The notes: generated by a model from the letters alone, not told the origin. DNA of 64,000 nucleotides from Adineta ricciae (GCA_905250025.1 CAJNOJ010000292.1:60520-124519), one strand, 5' to 3'; positions 43,699-58,500 are shown, numbered from the stretch's first letter. Made by a program: numbers and translations.

Positions 43699-45567
43699 AA
43701 ATAATGTTGTAAAATAGATGATTTTAAGCAAAGCATGGCGACAGTTTCTGAGGGTAAGGCAGTTTTTGACACAGAGCAAAAACGTCGAAGAACTTCCAAA
43801 TAGTGTGTTTTGTAGCCCTATCGAAGGGGGTAATATCTGGCAAAGTTTGACGAGCGGACGGTCTTGCTAAGACGAACGCCATCCATTCTTCTGAATTTAT
43901 ACTAGTCTTTTTCAATGAAAAATAATGCCAAATCATAAGAAATGGCCTCATGCTCTTTTCTTATCACTATATGAATAGAGATACTATATAGGTGTTTTTT
44001 TGACCTAAGCAAGGCCCTATATAAGATATTTTATTTATGACGTTCTTTGGCTTACTTATAAGGGTTATATTGGGTAGCTCTTCATTATCATTTTCAATCT
44101 CACTGCTTCATCAATAAATTAACCATAAATTCCGCATAACAGCTTAGAAAATAGACTTATTATACACCGTTCGATGCGCATTGAAAAGGTCAATAAGATG
44201 GAATATATGGCTTCTCAATTTGGGATACCTCATCTTATCTGACAGGGCCTTTTACGATTTCGAGTTTTTGAAAGAACCTTTTTGTGTACTGGGCAGAATT
44301 TATGTATTTACTAATTGGTTTATAACACTTTTCCTTAAAAAATCTAGCTTTGGTCACTTATACGTTATATAAAATACTGAATGAAAATTGATTTTCTTAT
44401 CTAGAGTTTCTTCGAATGAAAAACTTACCAAAAATTAAATTTTTTATTTAGTTTTTCTTCCAAATAAATGTTTTTTAATAGGTACCAAACAAGACTTCTT
44501 CCAATGCAACTGTTAATAAATGGAAGCCCCGTTTTTTCTAAATGATTTTTATCATTTTTATTCTTTGATTTACTGTATGACATGAAAACTTTGAGCTGGT
44601 TCTTTCAACCAACTCTCATCATAAACTAAGGATAGAATCTCAGGAAAATTCAGTCGCTGATGAAATTACGGATAATAATAACAACAGATGATCACTTTTT
44701 TTGCTTGACAATATTTAACATAGTTCCGGATAAACTTCTAGCGTTCATTCTTCTTGCGCATTTTCTGACACATCTGTCGTTGGATATCATGTTAGCAAAA
44801 CTAATGATATATAGACGAAGTGGGCATGATCTCGAGGTCCAGAGTCATAACCGAATCCGGTCGGAAAAAACTCACTGTAACAAATTGAACTTTTTTATTG
44901 TCTGAAGCTCGCAGAACAGCTAAAAAGATTGTATTAACACAAAATCTGATTCTGTCTGGTTGAGGCACATCGATAGCTATCATTAGAAATAGTTAGATAC
45001 TAAAAAGAAGCATAAAACTGTCATTTAAAAACAATAGTGACCTGTTAAAATATCAAACATGGTGGAAAACAGGTAAAATAAATGAAAATCATTGGAAATC
45101 AAATCAACAGTAACAAAGAATTAATATGTTCTTCATGTTAGCTTCTATTTAATTGATAACCTCAAGATAGTTTTTGCCCTTGACGCACAGCTTGATTAAT
45201 GTACCTATTTGTTTTCATTAAGAAAATATATGAATGCTTTGCTTCTCATTAACACATTCGAGGCGCTCCAGTTTTTGTACAGGAGCTGATCGAGATGCCT
45301 GTCCATTCATAGAATAAACTTTTTGTAGATGCACTTATGGGCCTGTTCTTACTATTCTCTCGATTTTTACTGTCCTTATCTGTTACAGAACTAGGCAGTA
45401 AATGCAATCTCGTGTTCCGCTATGTAATAACTCAATTTACTTTTTGGTTCTGTAGTGTGTAGTACACACTATATGCGAGATAAGGATAAAAGGTTTCTAG
45501 ATCTTTCTGTTAAACTCGTGTCTGTTCTATTAATACAATCAATCCTATCGATTGCTATCGACATTTC
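43699..45567. other. gene-poor region
   Basis: Only short, unconvincing frames. Nothing recognised on either strand. Confidence 0.4.
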
Positions 45568-45829
45568 ATCACTGATGAAATCATTAGCCTGATGGTTTAC
45601 GAAACTAATCGATATGCACAACAACACTTACAAGTTCGAGAACTTATCTAACGATCAAAAACTCTTCAATGGAAGCCAACTATTCTTGAAGAAGTGTTCA
45701 AATTCTTGAGAATTATCATCGAAATGGCTTTGATTCAAACGCCAAAAGTGGACTATCACTGGAGCAAAAATAAGCTATACGATTCCGAAGTTATTCAAAA
45801 TACCATGTCAAGAGACGTAATGGAAGTTA
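45568..45829 (+). pseudogene. piggyBac transposase N-terminal fragment
   Basis: The frame reads ITDEIISLMVYETNRYAQQH, then a stop at about 45652, then WKPTILEEVFKFLRIIIEMAL and TPKVDYHWSKNKLYDSEVIQ, ending in NTMSRDVMEV. This is the DDE_Tnp_1_7 (piggyBac/PGBD) pattern: IxxETNxYA, W...E...F, MG...P....YW, and MSRxxF. It is cut off at the start of an inverted repeat that contains other transposon sequence. Confidence 0.7.
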
Positions 45830-46389
45830 GCAGCGGATTCGAGTATTTCTTGCTGACATTCGCCCCAGTACTTGGGATGAGTGTGAAACTCCTGGGATGG
45901 ATAGATCTCGTCATTCTGCATCGAATGATGTAAGATGCATCTGGTTTATTAATTTTTGAGATACTATCACCAAGAACAATGCTAATTAGCAGTAGATCAC
46001 ACACATACAACCCCTTCTCTATCACTCATTGGTTCATTCTTGTGGGCCAATGGAAATAGAGCTATGAAAAATACGATATTATGCCAGAAAATTTATCGTG
46101 ATAAACTCATAAGAACTATCATTAATGATAGAATATTCTTGTCTGAATTATTTTAGATAATTCGAGTAAAAAACTGTACATGCCTTTGTTTGGTCGGCTT
46201 TCAAACAATCAACCATTGTTCTCACCTGAAAGTCATACTCTATAGCTTCTTTCATTGGTCGATTTTTCCTGTTGAAAATAAATGTTGCAATAAAACTTTA
46301 TTTGAAAAGCTTTGTGAAAATTGAGTTTCAAAGTTTTCTTGGAGCTTAAAATTAAAATTAGTTTGTTTTTCAGAAATAACCAGAATATT
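45815..46389 (+). repeat. left arm of a large inverted repeat
   Basis: Reverse complement of 47693-48087, with small differences. The right arm lacks about 180 bp that would correspond to the stretch around 45940-46130; that loss coincides with N47968, so it may be an assembly collapse. The arms start inside the piggyBac relic. Confidence 0.8.
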
Positions 46390-47692
46390 GTAATTTTATG
46401 GCTCTAGGGTGGGGGAGATTTCGGTGCATGTAGCAGAATTCTTTTTTTGTGGAAATGTATCGATCCAGAAATTATACAGTCAGGATTGAATATTTTCAGG
46501 GAGCTATTGTAACTAGTAACGCTCGTCGAGGCAGACTCGCTATGCCCTCGACTGAACCACTGACTGAAAATAAAATAGTCTTATGTGCGTTTTATGCAAA
46601 AAAAGACAGAAGTATAACCTTTGAAAGGGTCCCCAGAGACTGATCTTCATTCGTCTCACAGTCTTCAAAAGAGTCAAAGGACTACTTGTGNTTTTCACCT
46701 TATAAAACTCACCCAACAACGCAGCGTGTTACATAGCCACACTTACAAATCTAACATTAGTACTAAATTTGCATACTAAACGCAGCCACGCAAGTATTCA
46801 CGAGTGATCAACTAAACCTTATGGAACCATATAGTTAGCTACATACTTAAGAACACCACTTACCGACACAAATTCTCGCAGCTTTTATTGTCCAATGAAA
46901 TTCTACTGTACCTATATAAAAATACTCATTTGACCGAATTCAAACAAAGAGCAATCTTTTCTTAGAAAATAATCGACAAACGTATTCACCTACTCAGTTT
47001 TCTATCCTTCAAAGACAGTAATGATATCATTTCGCAATTGTAATTGTCACAAAAGAGGGGATATCACTAATTACTATCATCACTTCTCTTTTTCCGTGTC
47101 ACAGACGATTCTTGAAGCTGTCCATCTATACAGGGATCGAACTTTGAGTTTAACATTTAAAGCAAAGTACAGTCATCCTAAACTCTAATCTTTCTATAAA
47201 ATATAAGATATATCAAAATTATTCTCCTTTCCGTTCATACTAAATACAGGACATATCTGAAGCACTTTAACGATTTTTCAACGTTTCAGCCTATTACGCC
47301 GTGTTAACTCGATAGATGATATCATATCGATATCACACGAAGGTATCATGTCTTTGTTCTACGACCTCAACCCACGCTTTATTTTCTGACATATAAGAGG
47401 ACGCGTGTGTTTTCGAAACACAGATACATAGCCATGCACGTCAGAAACAACGTCTCTCACTGTAAAACGCTGAATGTCCTTATGAAAAATTAACCGACAG
47501 GCATATCATTTAATAATATTCATTGATCAATCCCTTTTCTTTTACTTTCCAAGAAAATGCAATTAAAAATTTCTACTACATAATGTATTCCTTCGATTCA
47601 TCACATCGTAACACATCTTAGAACTTTAAACTGTTTTTCCCGATTCTTAATATAGAGTACAAAGCATTAAGTTTTCGAAATCGACGCAATGG
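46390..47692. other. spacer of the inverted repeat, interrupted by N46691
   Basis: About 1.3 kb between the two arms with no supported gene. The single N at 46691 marks another contig join, so arm orientation and spacing depend on scaffolding. Confidence 0.5.
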
Positions 47693-48087
47693 AAATATTC
47701 TGGTTATTTCCGAAAAACAAACTAATTTTAATTTTAAGCTCCAAGGAAACTTTGAAAGTCAATTTTCACAAAGCTTTTCAAATAAAGTTTTATTGCAACA
47801 TTTATTTTCATCCTTTTTGTCCAACAGGAAAAATCGACCAATGAAAGAAGCTATAGAGTATGACTATCAGGTGAGAACAATGGTTGATTGTTTGAGAAGC
47901 GACCAAACAAAGGCATGTACAGTTTTTTACTCGAATTATGTCAAATAATTCAGACAAGAATATTCTANTTACACCATTCGATGCAGAATGACGAGATCTA
48001 TCCATCCCAGGAGTTTCACACTCATCCCAAGTACTGGAGCGAATGTCAGCAGGATATACTCGAATCCGCTGCTAACTTCCATTACGT
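47693..48087 (-). repeat. right arm of the large inverted repeat
   Basis: Reverse complement of 45815-46389 apart from the segment missing at N47968. It carries the coding-like sequence of a hAT relic on the plus strand, which continues beyond the arm. Confidence 0.8.
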
Positions 48088-48212
48088 GTTATTACCTTTA
48101 AAACCAGCTTTTCCTGAGCTGACAGCGCTTCTTCTCGTTGCAATAACAATTCCTATCCCTTCTACGATGTGTGAACGAATATTCAGCAACCCAGGTCCGA
48201 TAATCCCGGCGA
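47969..48212 (+). pseudogene. hAT transposase C-terminal (dimerisation domain) fragment
   Basis: The frame encodes THPKYWSECQQDILESAANF, then LKPAFPELTALLLVAITIPI and PSTMCERIFSNPGPIIP. This is the hAT dimerisation signature (PF05699): PELxxLA..xLxIPxxSxxxERxFSxxGxI. The preceding catalytic part is not in frame, and a GC-rich repeat replaces the end. It is a relic. Confidence 0.65.
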
Positions 48213-48475
48213 CTAGATCCGTTGAAATCTGAGTCGGTTCCGGTACAGCTCTTCTCGATTCCAGCAAGTTCCGGCAGGTTCCTTACCGCCAGATTCCGGC
48301 CGGAATTTCAGAGGAAATATCCGATCAGTTCCTGGCCGTTTCCAGCTCGAACTTTGCAGGAAACGGTCAGGAAATGACTGGAACCTACGTTCGAACTTCG
48401 GGCCGGAATCCGGCGGCAAGGAAATGGTCGGAAAACGAACCTAACCGGCCGGAACCGACCGTGCCATAATAACCT
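48192..48475. repeat. GC-rich palindromic repeat block
   Basis: A sharp GC-rich island in an AT-rich region, made of TTCCGGCCGGAA, GTTCCGGC, GGAAACGG and related units in both orientations. It interrupts the end of the hAT relic. It resembles the interior of a foldback MITE; clear termini or target duplications were not found. Confidence 0.55.
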
Positions 48476-48733
48476 GGAAAAGATCTAAAGACAATCACAG
48501 ATCATCATGGAATAAAACGATAGATGGTCGTTAATTGCAGAGCTCTTCGTGTTGAATTTATAAGATATTTCGATTATTGTGTTTTACATTTTTTATACAA
48601 TAAAGATTGCACTGACAGCTTTTCTTGGAAGATGTCACTATAACAATTTAAGATGGCAAGGGAAAACTTTAACAGCGTACCATTAAACATATATCGACAA
48701 GTGCGGAGTCTTTCGAGCACAGATACAGATACC

Positions 48734-48869
48734 CAGACAGACAAAACTTTCAAAAATACGCGTATAAGCGCTTGAAAATGTGCGCTTTTTATGAATTTAC
48801 TTTCGTTAGAACTTAACGCATTTCATTCTTGTAAAAAACGCGTATTTTTGAAAGTTTTGTCTGCCTGGG
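48734..48869. mobile_element. 136-bp MITE with 32-bp inverted repeats
   Basis: Left 48734-48765 starts CCCAGACAGACAAAACTTTC; right 48838-48869 is its reverse complement with one mismatch (CCCAGGCAGAC...). Both are flanked by TA, as for Tc1/mariner-type elements. The interior of about 70 bp has no coding capacity. Confidence 0.8.
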
Positions 48870-49213
48870 TACCACCAAAACCGTACTCGATTATTTTATC
48901 CATATCTGCTATTAAATACTTGTATTTTTAAGTATATAATAGCTGCTATGTTTTAATTCAAGAGTAATTTACTAATAAATGCTATTAACAGATTTGTCGA
49001 CAAATGGTAGTGTAGGACTAGCACCGATAGGTGATAAATCATGAAAAGTTTTTTTGGAAATATTTTTAAAAGATAGAAAGGACTGTTTGTAATATAAAAG
49101 AAGCAATTGTTAAAAGGTTCATTAAAGAAAAAAGAAAACGAAAACAAATGAAATGTCAGATAAAATAAATTTAAATAAAAATCATAAATAATAACATATG
49201 TAAAAAGTTGATG
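48870..49213. other. intergenic
   Basis: AT-rich sequence beyond the 3' end of the giant gene. Nothing recognised. Confidence 0.4.
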
Positions 49214-49311
49214 AAAGAAAAATAAACGATTTTACGATAACACTTTAAAATCGCATTACAAAAAAGAAAAATAAACAATTTTACGATAACACTTTAAAAT
49301 CGCATTACAAA
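49214..49311 (+). repeat. two tandem copies of a 49-bp unit
   Basis: The unit containing TTTTACGATAACACTTTAAA and ending ATCGCATTACAA occurs twice, with one substitution (CGATT/CAATT). It lies about 215 bp beyond the stop codon of the giant gene. Confidence 0.8.
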
Positions 49312-49525
49312 TTGAAAAGATCTTTTCTGTTATCAAAAAATGATGAATCACTATATTCTGGGTGACATATTCAATAGATTGATGAAATTAAAATACGATT
49401 AATATGAAGAAAAGTTTTATTCATCGATTACATATTTGAATAAATTGTCATTAAAACTATATCCTTTTAAAAAAAAAGTCAACAAGAAATACTAGAAACA
49501 TAGAAATGAAATATAATCTAATATC

Positions 49526-52500
49526 TTATTCAAGTACTGTTTTTAATGTACTACTTTGATACTGATCGCTTTTTCCTCTAATTCTAATCAATTGTTTAAT
49601 TAATCCCGGTAATTCATAAACCTTCTTAACGTCTCCTACAATACTTTCATTAATAATAGAATGAAAAATATTTTGAAGATCAATTCTAAATTGATTTTCT
49701 GTTTCGAGTAAGATTTGATCATTTGAATTAGCTAATTTAATTGCTAAATTCGAAGTTATGAAATTATTCATAAGATAATGTTTCGACTCCAATTCAGTAT
49801 GGATTCGTTTCGATATTGCTTTGTCCTCATGTAAACGGTCACTCTCGACAAGAGCAACACATTTTTTTATAACATCAATTTCATTCATATTATAATGACA
49901 ATCTCCATTAAATAATCGAATGATAGTTGCAACATCCTTCTCTTCTTTTGTTAATTTTGGAGCATTTATTGGAATCATAATCGAACCATCTATATCATCG
50001 ATATGTATTAGTCTTACTGTAGAATCTATTCTTTTCTGACATAATTGAATAAGATGTTTAGCTTCAAACGCAGAAATAATTATAAAAGACGTTTCTCTAT
50101 CCGTTTTATGAATTACTATCATGTTTACTGGTTTCAAATAATCATTCTGATATTGTCTATTTTTCTTATCTATAATATCGGTTGTTTCTATAAAATTATT
50201 AGTCGCAAGAATTTTACTATTCCATTTTAACGTTTTTAAACCATCAATATTTGTAAATTCAAAACATTTATTCAATTCTTTCAATACTGGATAATCTTTT
50301 TCTCCTCTTAATCCTTTCTCTTTAAAATCTTGTTCGAAAATCATTTGAAAATTCCAAATAATCTCCCTTATTGGTACTGAATATTTTACATAAGCTATCT
50401 CAATACGCTTTATTTCTTCAGTCTCTCTTTCATTTTCTTGATCACCATTGAATTCAGTATTAGTTGTTAATATTTTGCTAGGAAGTTTGCTATATACTTT
50501 TTCTATTATACTTCTCATTTTTTCTCTATCAGTATCTTCGCTTATAGTAAGAATTTTTCCATGTAAGTCTGAGGATTTTACCTTTTCCTTCAGTTCATTT
50601 TGAAAAATTGGATAAAACCGACCTAGTAAAGCACTCATACTATGATGTAAAAGATCTCTTGGATTTCTTGGTTGAGGCGTTTTTCCATAGAAATGTTCAA
50701 TACTATCTACGTATTCACTGACAAATACTTTTATAAGAGAATCCAATCGAATATCTAGAAATAGTTTTTGAAACTCAAGTGCTCTACTTTTAATAATATA
50801 TTGTAATTTTTCTTTCGTAACAAGATATAAATCATTTTCATTTGTTTGAATTGTATTATAAGTAACCCATGTTAAAACATGTTTACTATTTATATCATCT
50901 GGTTTAATTCCATTTACCATTGCAATATCTGCTGAGATTTCTTTCGAACCCCATAGTACGATTGATTGTTTATAATCAAGATCGCGAAGACGCATAACTG
51001 CTTGCATTAATTTATCTTTACTCATATGTTTTCCTAATGTTACAATTCCATTTGCAGTTAATGGTAATTTCAAATCAGTTCCACGAGTATGAACTTCATC
51101 GAAGTAAATAAATAATTTCTTAATATCGATATGACATGTTGATATCGGTAAACAATTTTCATTTCTTAAAATAACCATTATTTGGTTAGTTTTATCAGAA
51201 AAATAGACAATTCCATCAAATCGTTGATGGATTTTCTTAATAAAATACTTCGATACATCAAAATTACTAATTTCTGTAATCATAGCACCTGCGTCAATTA
51301 AAGTATAACAGTCCTTATTTATTTTTACATATTCACAAACTTGATCTAAGAGATTCAATGTATTAGATATTTCTAATTTAGATTGATATTTAGTATTTAT
51401 TTTTCGAGATAAAATATGTAACATCTTACCATTTGTTCCCTCTTGAGATGTTAGTAATTTTGGAATAATAGATTCAGGCATAGTATCATTACAATCATTA
51501 GTACCCGAAAATCCTTTTGTTTTTCCTTCACCTGCTAATGTGTGAGCATTTCCTGTAAGTTTCTTTTCATAATATTTGGCATCATGTGGAAATGTGAAAT
51601 TACTTAAATAATATTGAATAAAATTAAAATTTCGAGAAAGATAGAGATAAACTTTTCTAATTCTATTTTCATTTTCAAGATCAAATGTTCTGAAAGATTT
51701 TAACCATTGTGGAAAACGTTGATTTTCTTTTTCACTCAATTCATGAATCCATGTTGTATTTTCTTCAACCCATTGTTTTAATAGAACATCTTTATCTTGT
51801 CTTGGATCATTTTTTAATTTAATTAATCCATCTTTTACTTGACTTAAATCTAAACCTCTATATAAATAACTAATAATTGTAAAACCTATCATAACATCAG
51901 GATGACTATATTCAGAATTTTCAGATGGTAAATCTTTTCCTCGAAATGGAATAGCAATTTCTTTATCTTTTTTATCAGTTAATCCATATTCAACTCGATA
52001 TCGATAATTCATTACATGATAGAGTAATTTATGAGATAACCAAGCTTTTGCTAATAAAAAACAATTTAACATTTGACGATTTTTTGTTCCTAAAAAATGA
52101 ACAATTTCATTTTTCTCGGATAAATATTTTCCTGCTACAAAATTCTCATAACTTCCATAGTTTTTACCATTTTCATCGATCATATCTATGTTTTCTTCAT
52201 GAAATTTTAAACGCAATATTACACAAAGTTTCTGACAAAGTTTTGTTTTGATGTTTTCTACAAAATATTCATATTTAAGAAAACGTATGAGAGAACATCC
52301 TCCTCCTATTCCACTTAAGGGTCGAAAATTTTCTTGAAAAATAACAGGACAATCATTGTTTTGTGAAGCATGTTTTAAAAATTTGCCAAAATCAATATCA
52401 GTAAAAATGATTTTAAATAATAAGAATGGAATTTCCCAACGATCTTCACCACCATCTAAAGGTTGAGCTAAACCCAATGTATAATTTAATTCTTTTTTAT

Positions 52501-55500
52501 GACGTAAAATTTCATCAGATTCATCTAATATATCAAAAAATGTAAATTGATCGATTAGATCAAGTAAATCTAACTGTTGTTTCACGTATTTTTTGTGTTT
52601 TGTTGAATAATATTTTAAAATATGAAATGCATCTTTAATATTCAAAGAATCTTCTTCACTATTTTTACTTCGTATCTCTTCAACAAAAGTTTCAATTGTT
52701 TCACAAGGATATTTCAATATTTTATCTCGAGAATCTATATATTTCAATGATCGTAATGTTTCTTTTAATGTATTACTAGAACGAATTAATTTATATTGTG
52801 TTTTAGTAGTTTGTTCTTCATATACTTTCCAATTAAAAACATCATCCGCATTTTCTGATTGTACATATTCTAAAATGATTTCTTGTTTTTTTAATTGAAA
52901 GCATAAACGTTGTGCAGGTGTTACTAATAGAATATGTTTTTCTCTTTGACATTCAATAAGTATTTCTTTAATTTTTTCCAGATTTTCAATTGAAAATAAA
53001 ACTCCTCTTGAATATGGTAACATATAAATTTTCTTTTGTAATAATCTACTAAATTTATTTCTCAATAATTCATACATAACACCTATTAGTGGTTCTAAGC
53101 AATTTATTCTGACAATTTGTTTAGTATTAGCTAATATTTCACTAAGTATAATTAGAATAACTGATGTTTTACCTTCTCCCATATTTAATTGATAAATACT
53201 ATTCTCTTTTTCTTCTATCATTGTTTGTATAAGAGTAAATTGTGTATTGCGAATTAAAAGATTATTTTCTATTTCAAATAATAACCAAGATGGATATATA
53301 TTTTCATTATAAGATCGTTTCATTAAAAGATTTGTTAGAATATTTTCTAAAATTCTTTCTTTTTCTTCATAATTATTTTCTAAATCTAATGATTTATATT
53401 GATAAACTAATAAAAGAACTCTTCGAATTTGTTGAATTAATGTTTGTTGAATTGAATAAATTTTGATTTTTTCATAGAATATTTCTTTTTGATTTAGAAT
53501 AAAAGGATTAAATTCACTAAATTGATCGATATTTTTCAATAAAGATAGAATTTCTTTTCTACTTGGATTTCTTTCTTCTCCTATAATCAAACGTAAAACA
53601 AATAGATTTATTTCATCAAATTCATATTCAATTACAGGAATCATATTTTGATATATTTCTTTAAATAAATTTTCATTCGTTCTATCGAAATCGAAATAAT
53701 ATTCAATTAAGATACGAACAATATTATCGAAATTATATTCAGATTTCAAATGAATTTTCTTTTGTGGTGTTTGTAAATATCCGATAATTGTTGAATTAGT
53801 TATAGATTCTTCTGAGATTTCCTGATTTATTTCTATTTCATAAAATTTATCTTGATTTAACCAGAATTGAAATTGTTTTTTATATTTGTCATTTCTATAG
53901 GTATACTCTTCGATTTGTTTTAATTCGAATACTGTATTATCTAATTTTTCATAGATTATAATATTAATTTGTTTTCTTCGAAATATTAACATAAAAATAT
54001 ATGGATTTACAATATCATATTTATAACAATAGTCGAAATATTGTTGAAAAAGATAATTATTTTCAAGAAGAAAATCTTTTATATTGTCTTCCATATCTTC
54101 TAAAGTTCTGAGCCAATACTTCGCATCTTTTTTAAGATTATTATCACTCTTGAATTTTTCTAACTGTTGTTTAAGTTCTTCTAATGTAAGAATTTCAAAT
54201 ATAATACATCGTTTAATTAATTCATGATTGATATTCTGATATAGATTCTCTAACTCTATTCTCATATTTTTTATTTTGTTTCGTTCCCATTCTGAAATAT
54301 ATTCTTTGGAAATTTCATTTTTAATCCATTGTTCAACATGAAAAAGTAATTTATTTTTCATTTCATTGAAATTATCTTTTAAATTAGACAATTCTTTTCT
54401 ATAATCATATTGGAATTCTTTTAAAATTTCAATACCTAATTTGGGTTCTTTCATAGAAAAGTGAAAATATTTTTCATTAATTTTCACTATTGATAAATCT
54501 TGTCCATAACTTTCTTTCAGATTAGAAATAAGGTTTTTTCCATATCCACTTGAAAATACTTCTTTCAAAATAGAATTATTAGAAAGAGTATCTAGATCGA
54601 GAGGAAAAGGTAATTTCTCAGGATAAGAAGTACTTGTCTGAAAATAATTTTCAAGATGTTTATAATATTTTTCTATATCAATATTTTCTACTTTCCATTT
54701 TAAATCATATATATCATCTTTACTGATGTTTCGATATGAATAATTTTCATTAATCTCATTCTTTCTATCTTCAATAGATAAATTCATATTAAGACTTTGT
54801 AAACCTGTTGTATTGATAACATTATAACCTATGTCATAATGACAAACTATTTGTTCACATTGATGAGCAATATCAATTAAAAATTCATAAAAGTCGTTAT
54901 ATCGAATTTTAACAACAAGAATTTGATATAATTCGTTCAAAAAAGTAGTGGAAATATTATTTTGCTTTATTATTGGTTCGAAATTTCTCTGAAATTCTAG
55001 TCGGAAATCTGAATTTACAGAATCTGCTACACTATATTTCGGTTTTAGTTCTTCATTGAGATAATTCTTCTTTAAAGTTGACCAAATTGAATTAGAAATT
55101 TCATTATCAAGATTTGTCTCAATATTATTAATCATTGGAATGTCAGTTTTATGAAATTCAATTGAATAATTATCCAATTTATAACTTTGCTCACAATTAA
55201 TCTCTTTCGTTGGTAATAAAAGAAAATCTGGTAAAGGCTTAAATAGATGTGACAACAAAGAAACTATGTACAAAATTCTTACAAAAATCTTGTTTTCGTC
55301 AGATGCATTTAAAAATAAACAAATCAAAAAATATTCAAAGTTGTTTTTTATGAAATTATTAGTCATTCCTATATCTAAGGCTGTTCTATAAAGAGAAACG
55401 AAATAGGAAAAATTAAAATTGAATTGAATCCAATGATTAAATCGATTTGTAAATCGATAGATTTTATTAGAATGCGAATAAAGAGAACGAGAAAACCAAA

Positions 55501-58500
55501 GTGATAAACTTTTCTTTATTTCTGTAATGAATTTAAAATTTTGAAATGATTCTTTTGATATAAAAGACTTTTGTAAACGTTTATAATCAATTGGATTATT
55601 TGTTGATAATTTTAATGTTTTGAAATGATTTATAAATTGAAAATAATCGAAAATTCTTGAATTAGGATAATTTTTTACACAAAATAATAATAATTTCTTT
55701 TCTTCTTCGAGACTTAATCGACATCGTTTGTCAATACGATTTTTAAAAATTAAATAAAAATTCAAATGATAATTTAGAAAACCATTTTCTATAAAATACG
55801 AATAAAATCTTTTCTCTTTATTATCTATTTTAATTAGAAAATCTGTTTGATAACTATCGATTAGAAGATATATTAAACGAAGTAAAATAGCATGAGTATT
55901 ACGATGAAAAGGAGTTAATCCACAAGTAGAGATTTCAAATATTTCTTTTAAATTAATATCATTTGAACAAGGTTCTTCTAAATTTAAAAATCTCTTATCA
56001 AAAAAATTTAAAATAAGATTAAATTCTATATCTGAATATGGATTGGATTGCCAACATGTTTTAAGAATTTCTACGCATATTTCATAACCATTCATTTGAA
56101 GAAATAAATCTTTATCTAATGTAGCAGTCTTAAAATAGAGAAGCGCAAGATACAAATTTCCAGCTGTTGTTTCTGCATTAATCCATTTAAGATTTTCATC
56201 AATTTCATATGAAAAATATCTTGGTTTTCCGAGTTTATCTAAATTTAATTTAATTCTATTATCAAAGAATAAATCTTCTTTTTCAATACGACAATAAGGT
56301 ATAATTATTTTCTGATTACATTTTATTGGATTATCATATTCCATATCTGTTTCTAATACTAAATATTGTGATAATCCATTCAAAGTATCAATATGTTGAT
56401 TTGAACTTAAACGATAATCTTTAAAAACTTCAGATAAAATTTTGTTATTTTCAAATTTAAATTTTAAATTTAATCGTAATAAATAAATCATCTTTGGTAC
56501 ATCGTCTTGTAAATTGTTTTTCAATACTAATATATAATTATCATTTTCAATTTGAGAAAATGTTCTATATAAAATATTTGATTGATCAAATTTATGTTTA
56601 ATAAAAGGAATAATATACATATTATGTATATTTGAATAAATTTCTTTATTTTTTAAATCTATTTCAAATTGAATCTGTTTATTTTGATTTTTAATATAAA
56701 TCTTATCATTCTTATACCAATGATTATAAAAAAGAATTTTTTCATTTTCATAATATGAACAATCTTTAATCAAGAATTTTGGTAATTTACTTAAATAATT
56801 TCTTGAAACAAATGTTTCATCATTATTTTCAATCCAGATTTGATTATTTGCCAATAAATTAATTTGAACATTACTCTTCGCTTTGTAACAACGTAATCTA
56901 CAGTCGAAAGCATGTCTTTCACTAATCTCTACAAGAAAATTTTCTTTTCCAAAGCATTCTTCATAATGTGAATTATTAAGAATTCGACTTGGTAAACATG
57001 TCAATGAATGACCATTTTTCAATATACGACCTTTCAGAGGTATAAAGGAGTAACAACTGTTAAGATAGGAGTTCGTTTTTGTATCTTTTTTCCATAATTC
57101 ATTTGAATGATTAAGAGAAATATTTAATATATCTAAATTCTTATCAATAATATTTTCAATTTTTGAATTTAAATTAAAAAGAACTCTCATTGTTTTAATA
57201 TATAAACTAGAAGGTACAGAATAGTTCAATCGAAAATTATTATCTATCAGTATTCGGAATTTGAGTATTTCTATAACATTTATTTTATCGAACATCGTGA
57301 CGTGTTTATATGTTAAAATAAAATAGCAACTCAAGATAGATGTTATAATTTGATTATCTTTCAAAGTTGACGCACTTTCCGTCGATATATATGTCGAGAA
57401 TGAGTTCTGAAGTTCTTTTAAACAGTTATTAATTTCAGTTTTTAAACTATTAGAGCAAAAATCGTACAAATACAGTAATATATCTATAGCGTGTCCTATC
57501 GATTTATACTGTGTAAGTTTTTCCTTTAGATCTAAAGTTATTTTAATAAATATATTGATAAATACATGTGCAAAATTTTTGTTCTGAAAATCTTTTTCTA
57601 AAATACAATTTAAATTCGAGGATACTGATTTATATAAAGCTTGTTTAACTAAATAACAATGTTCTTCTATTTCAAAATTAATCTCTTCATTTTTTAATCC
57701 AATATATAACAATATATATCTTAATTCATTATATAATTGAATACATCCTAAACGATAATATTGTGGTCGAGTCAAATTATCTGGTTTTTCATTTTGACTG
57801 CTAATCATTTTATTTTCATCCATATAAGATTCACTTTCTATTGAACATTTAAATGCAATTAATCTTTGGTATTTGTTTTGTTCTCTAACGAGTACAAAAT
57901 CAGTACATTTTCTATTATCAACATACGAATCTATTTTATTATATAAATCGGTATTAAGATCTCTATCGCATTCATATTTAGAATCACAATGAATAGTATT
58001 ATACTCATTTGTTAACGATGTTTGTTGTTTTAAGTGTTGTATCTGATAACGACCAGTAAACTGTCGTAGTAAAAAGACTTTATTTTGAGAATTAAACATG
58101 CTTTTGTTATATGATGAATATCGTGTTTTTTCAACTGTTTGTTTAGAAAATCCATATAGAGATAGTCGTGACAAATATGAGATCTCTCTCAAAGATATTA
58201 ATAATATTGGTATATACTTATCAGTAAATAAAAGTTCACACCATCTCTCTGTCAATTTATTCACTTTAACATCTTGGAGAGTTTCTTTAAAACTCGAATA
58301 AATGTCTGGAAGACTATTTATTAAGACATTTAATATATAAATTACATCAGTATTCGTCCTATCAGAGTCTTCTCTTATAATAAGTGACGACCAATGAAAA
58401 AGATAAAGTTTCTCTGTTGTACTTTGTTCATTATTCACTGAAGATAATTCATAATATTCTTTAATGTTTTTCAATAGATAAAACCACTTGCTCTCTGGTA

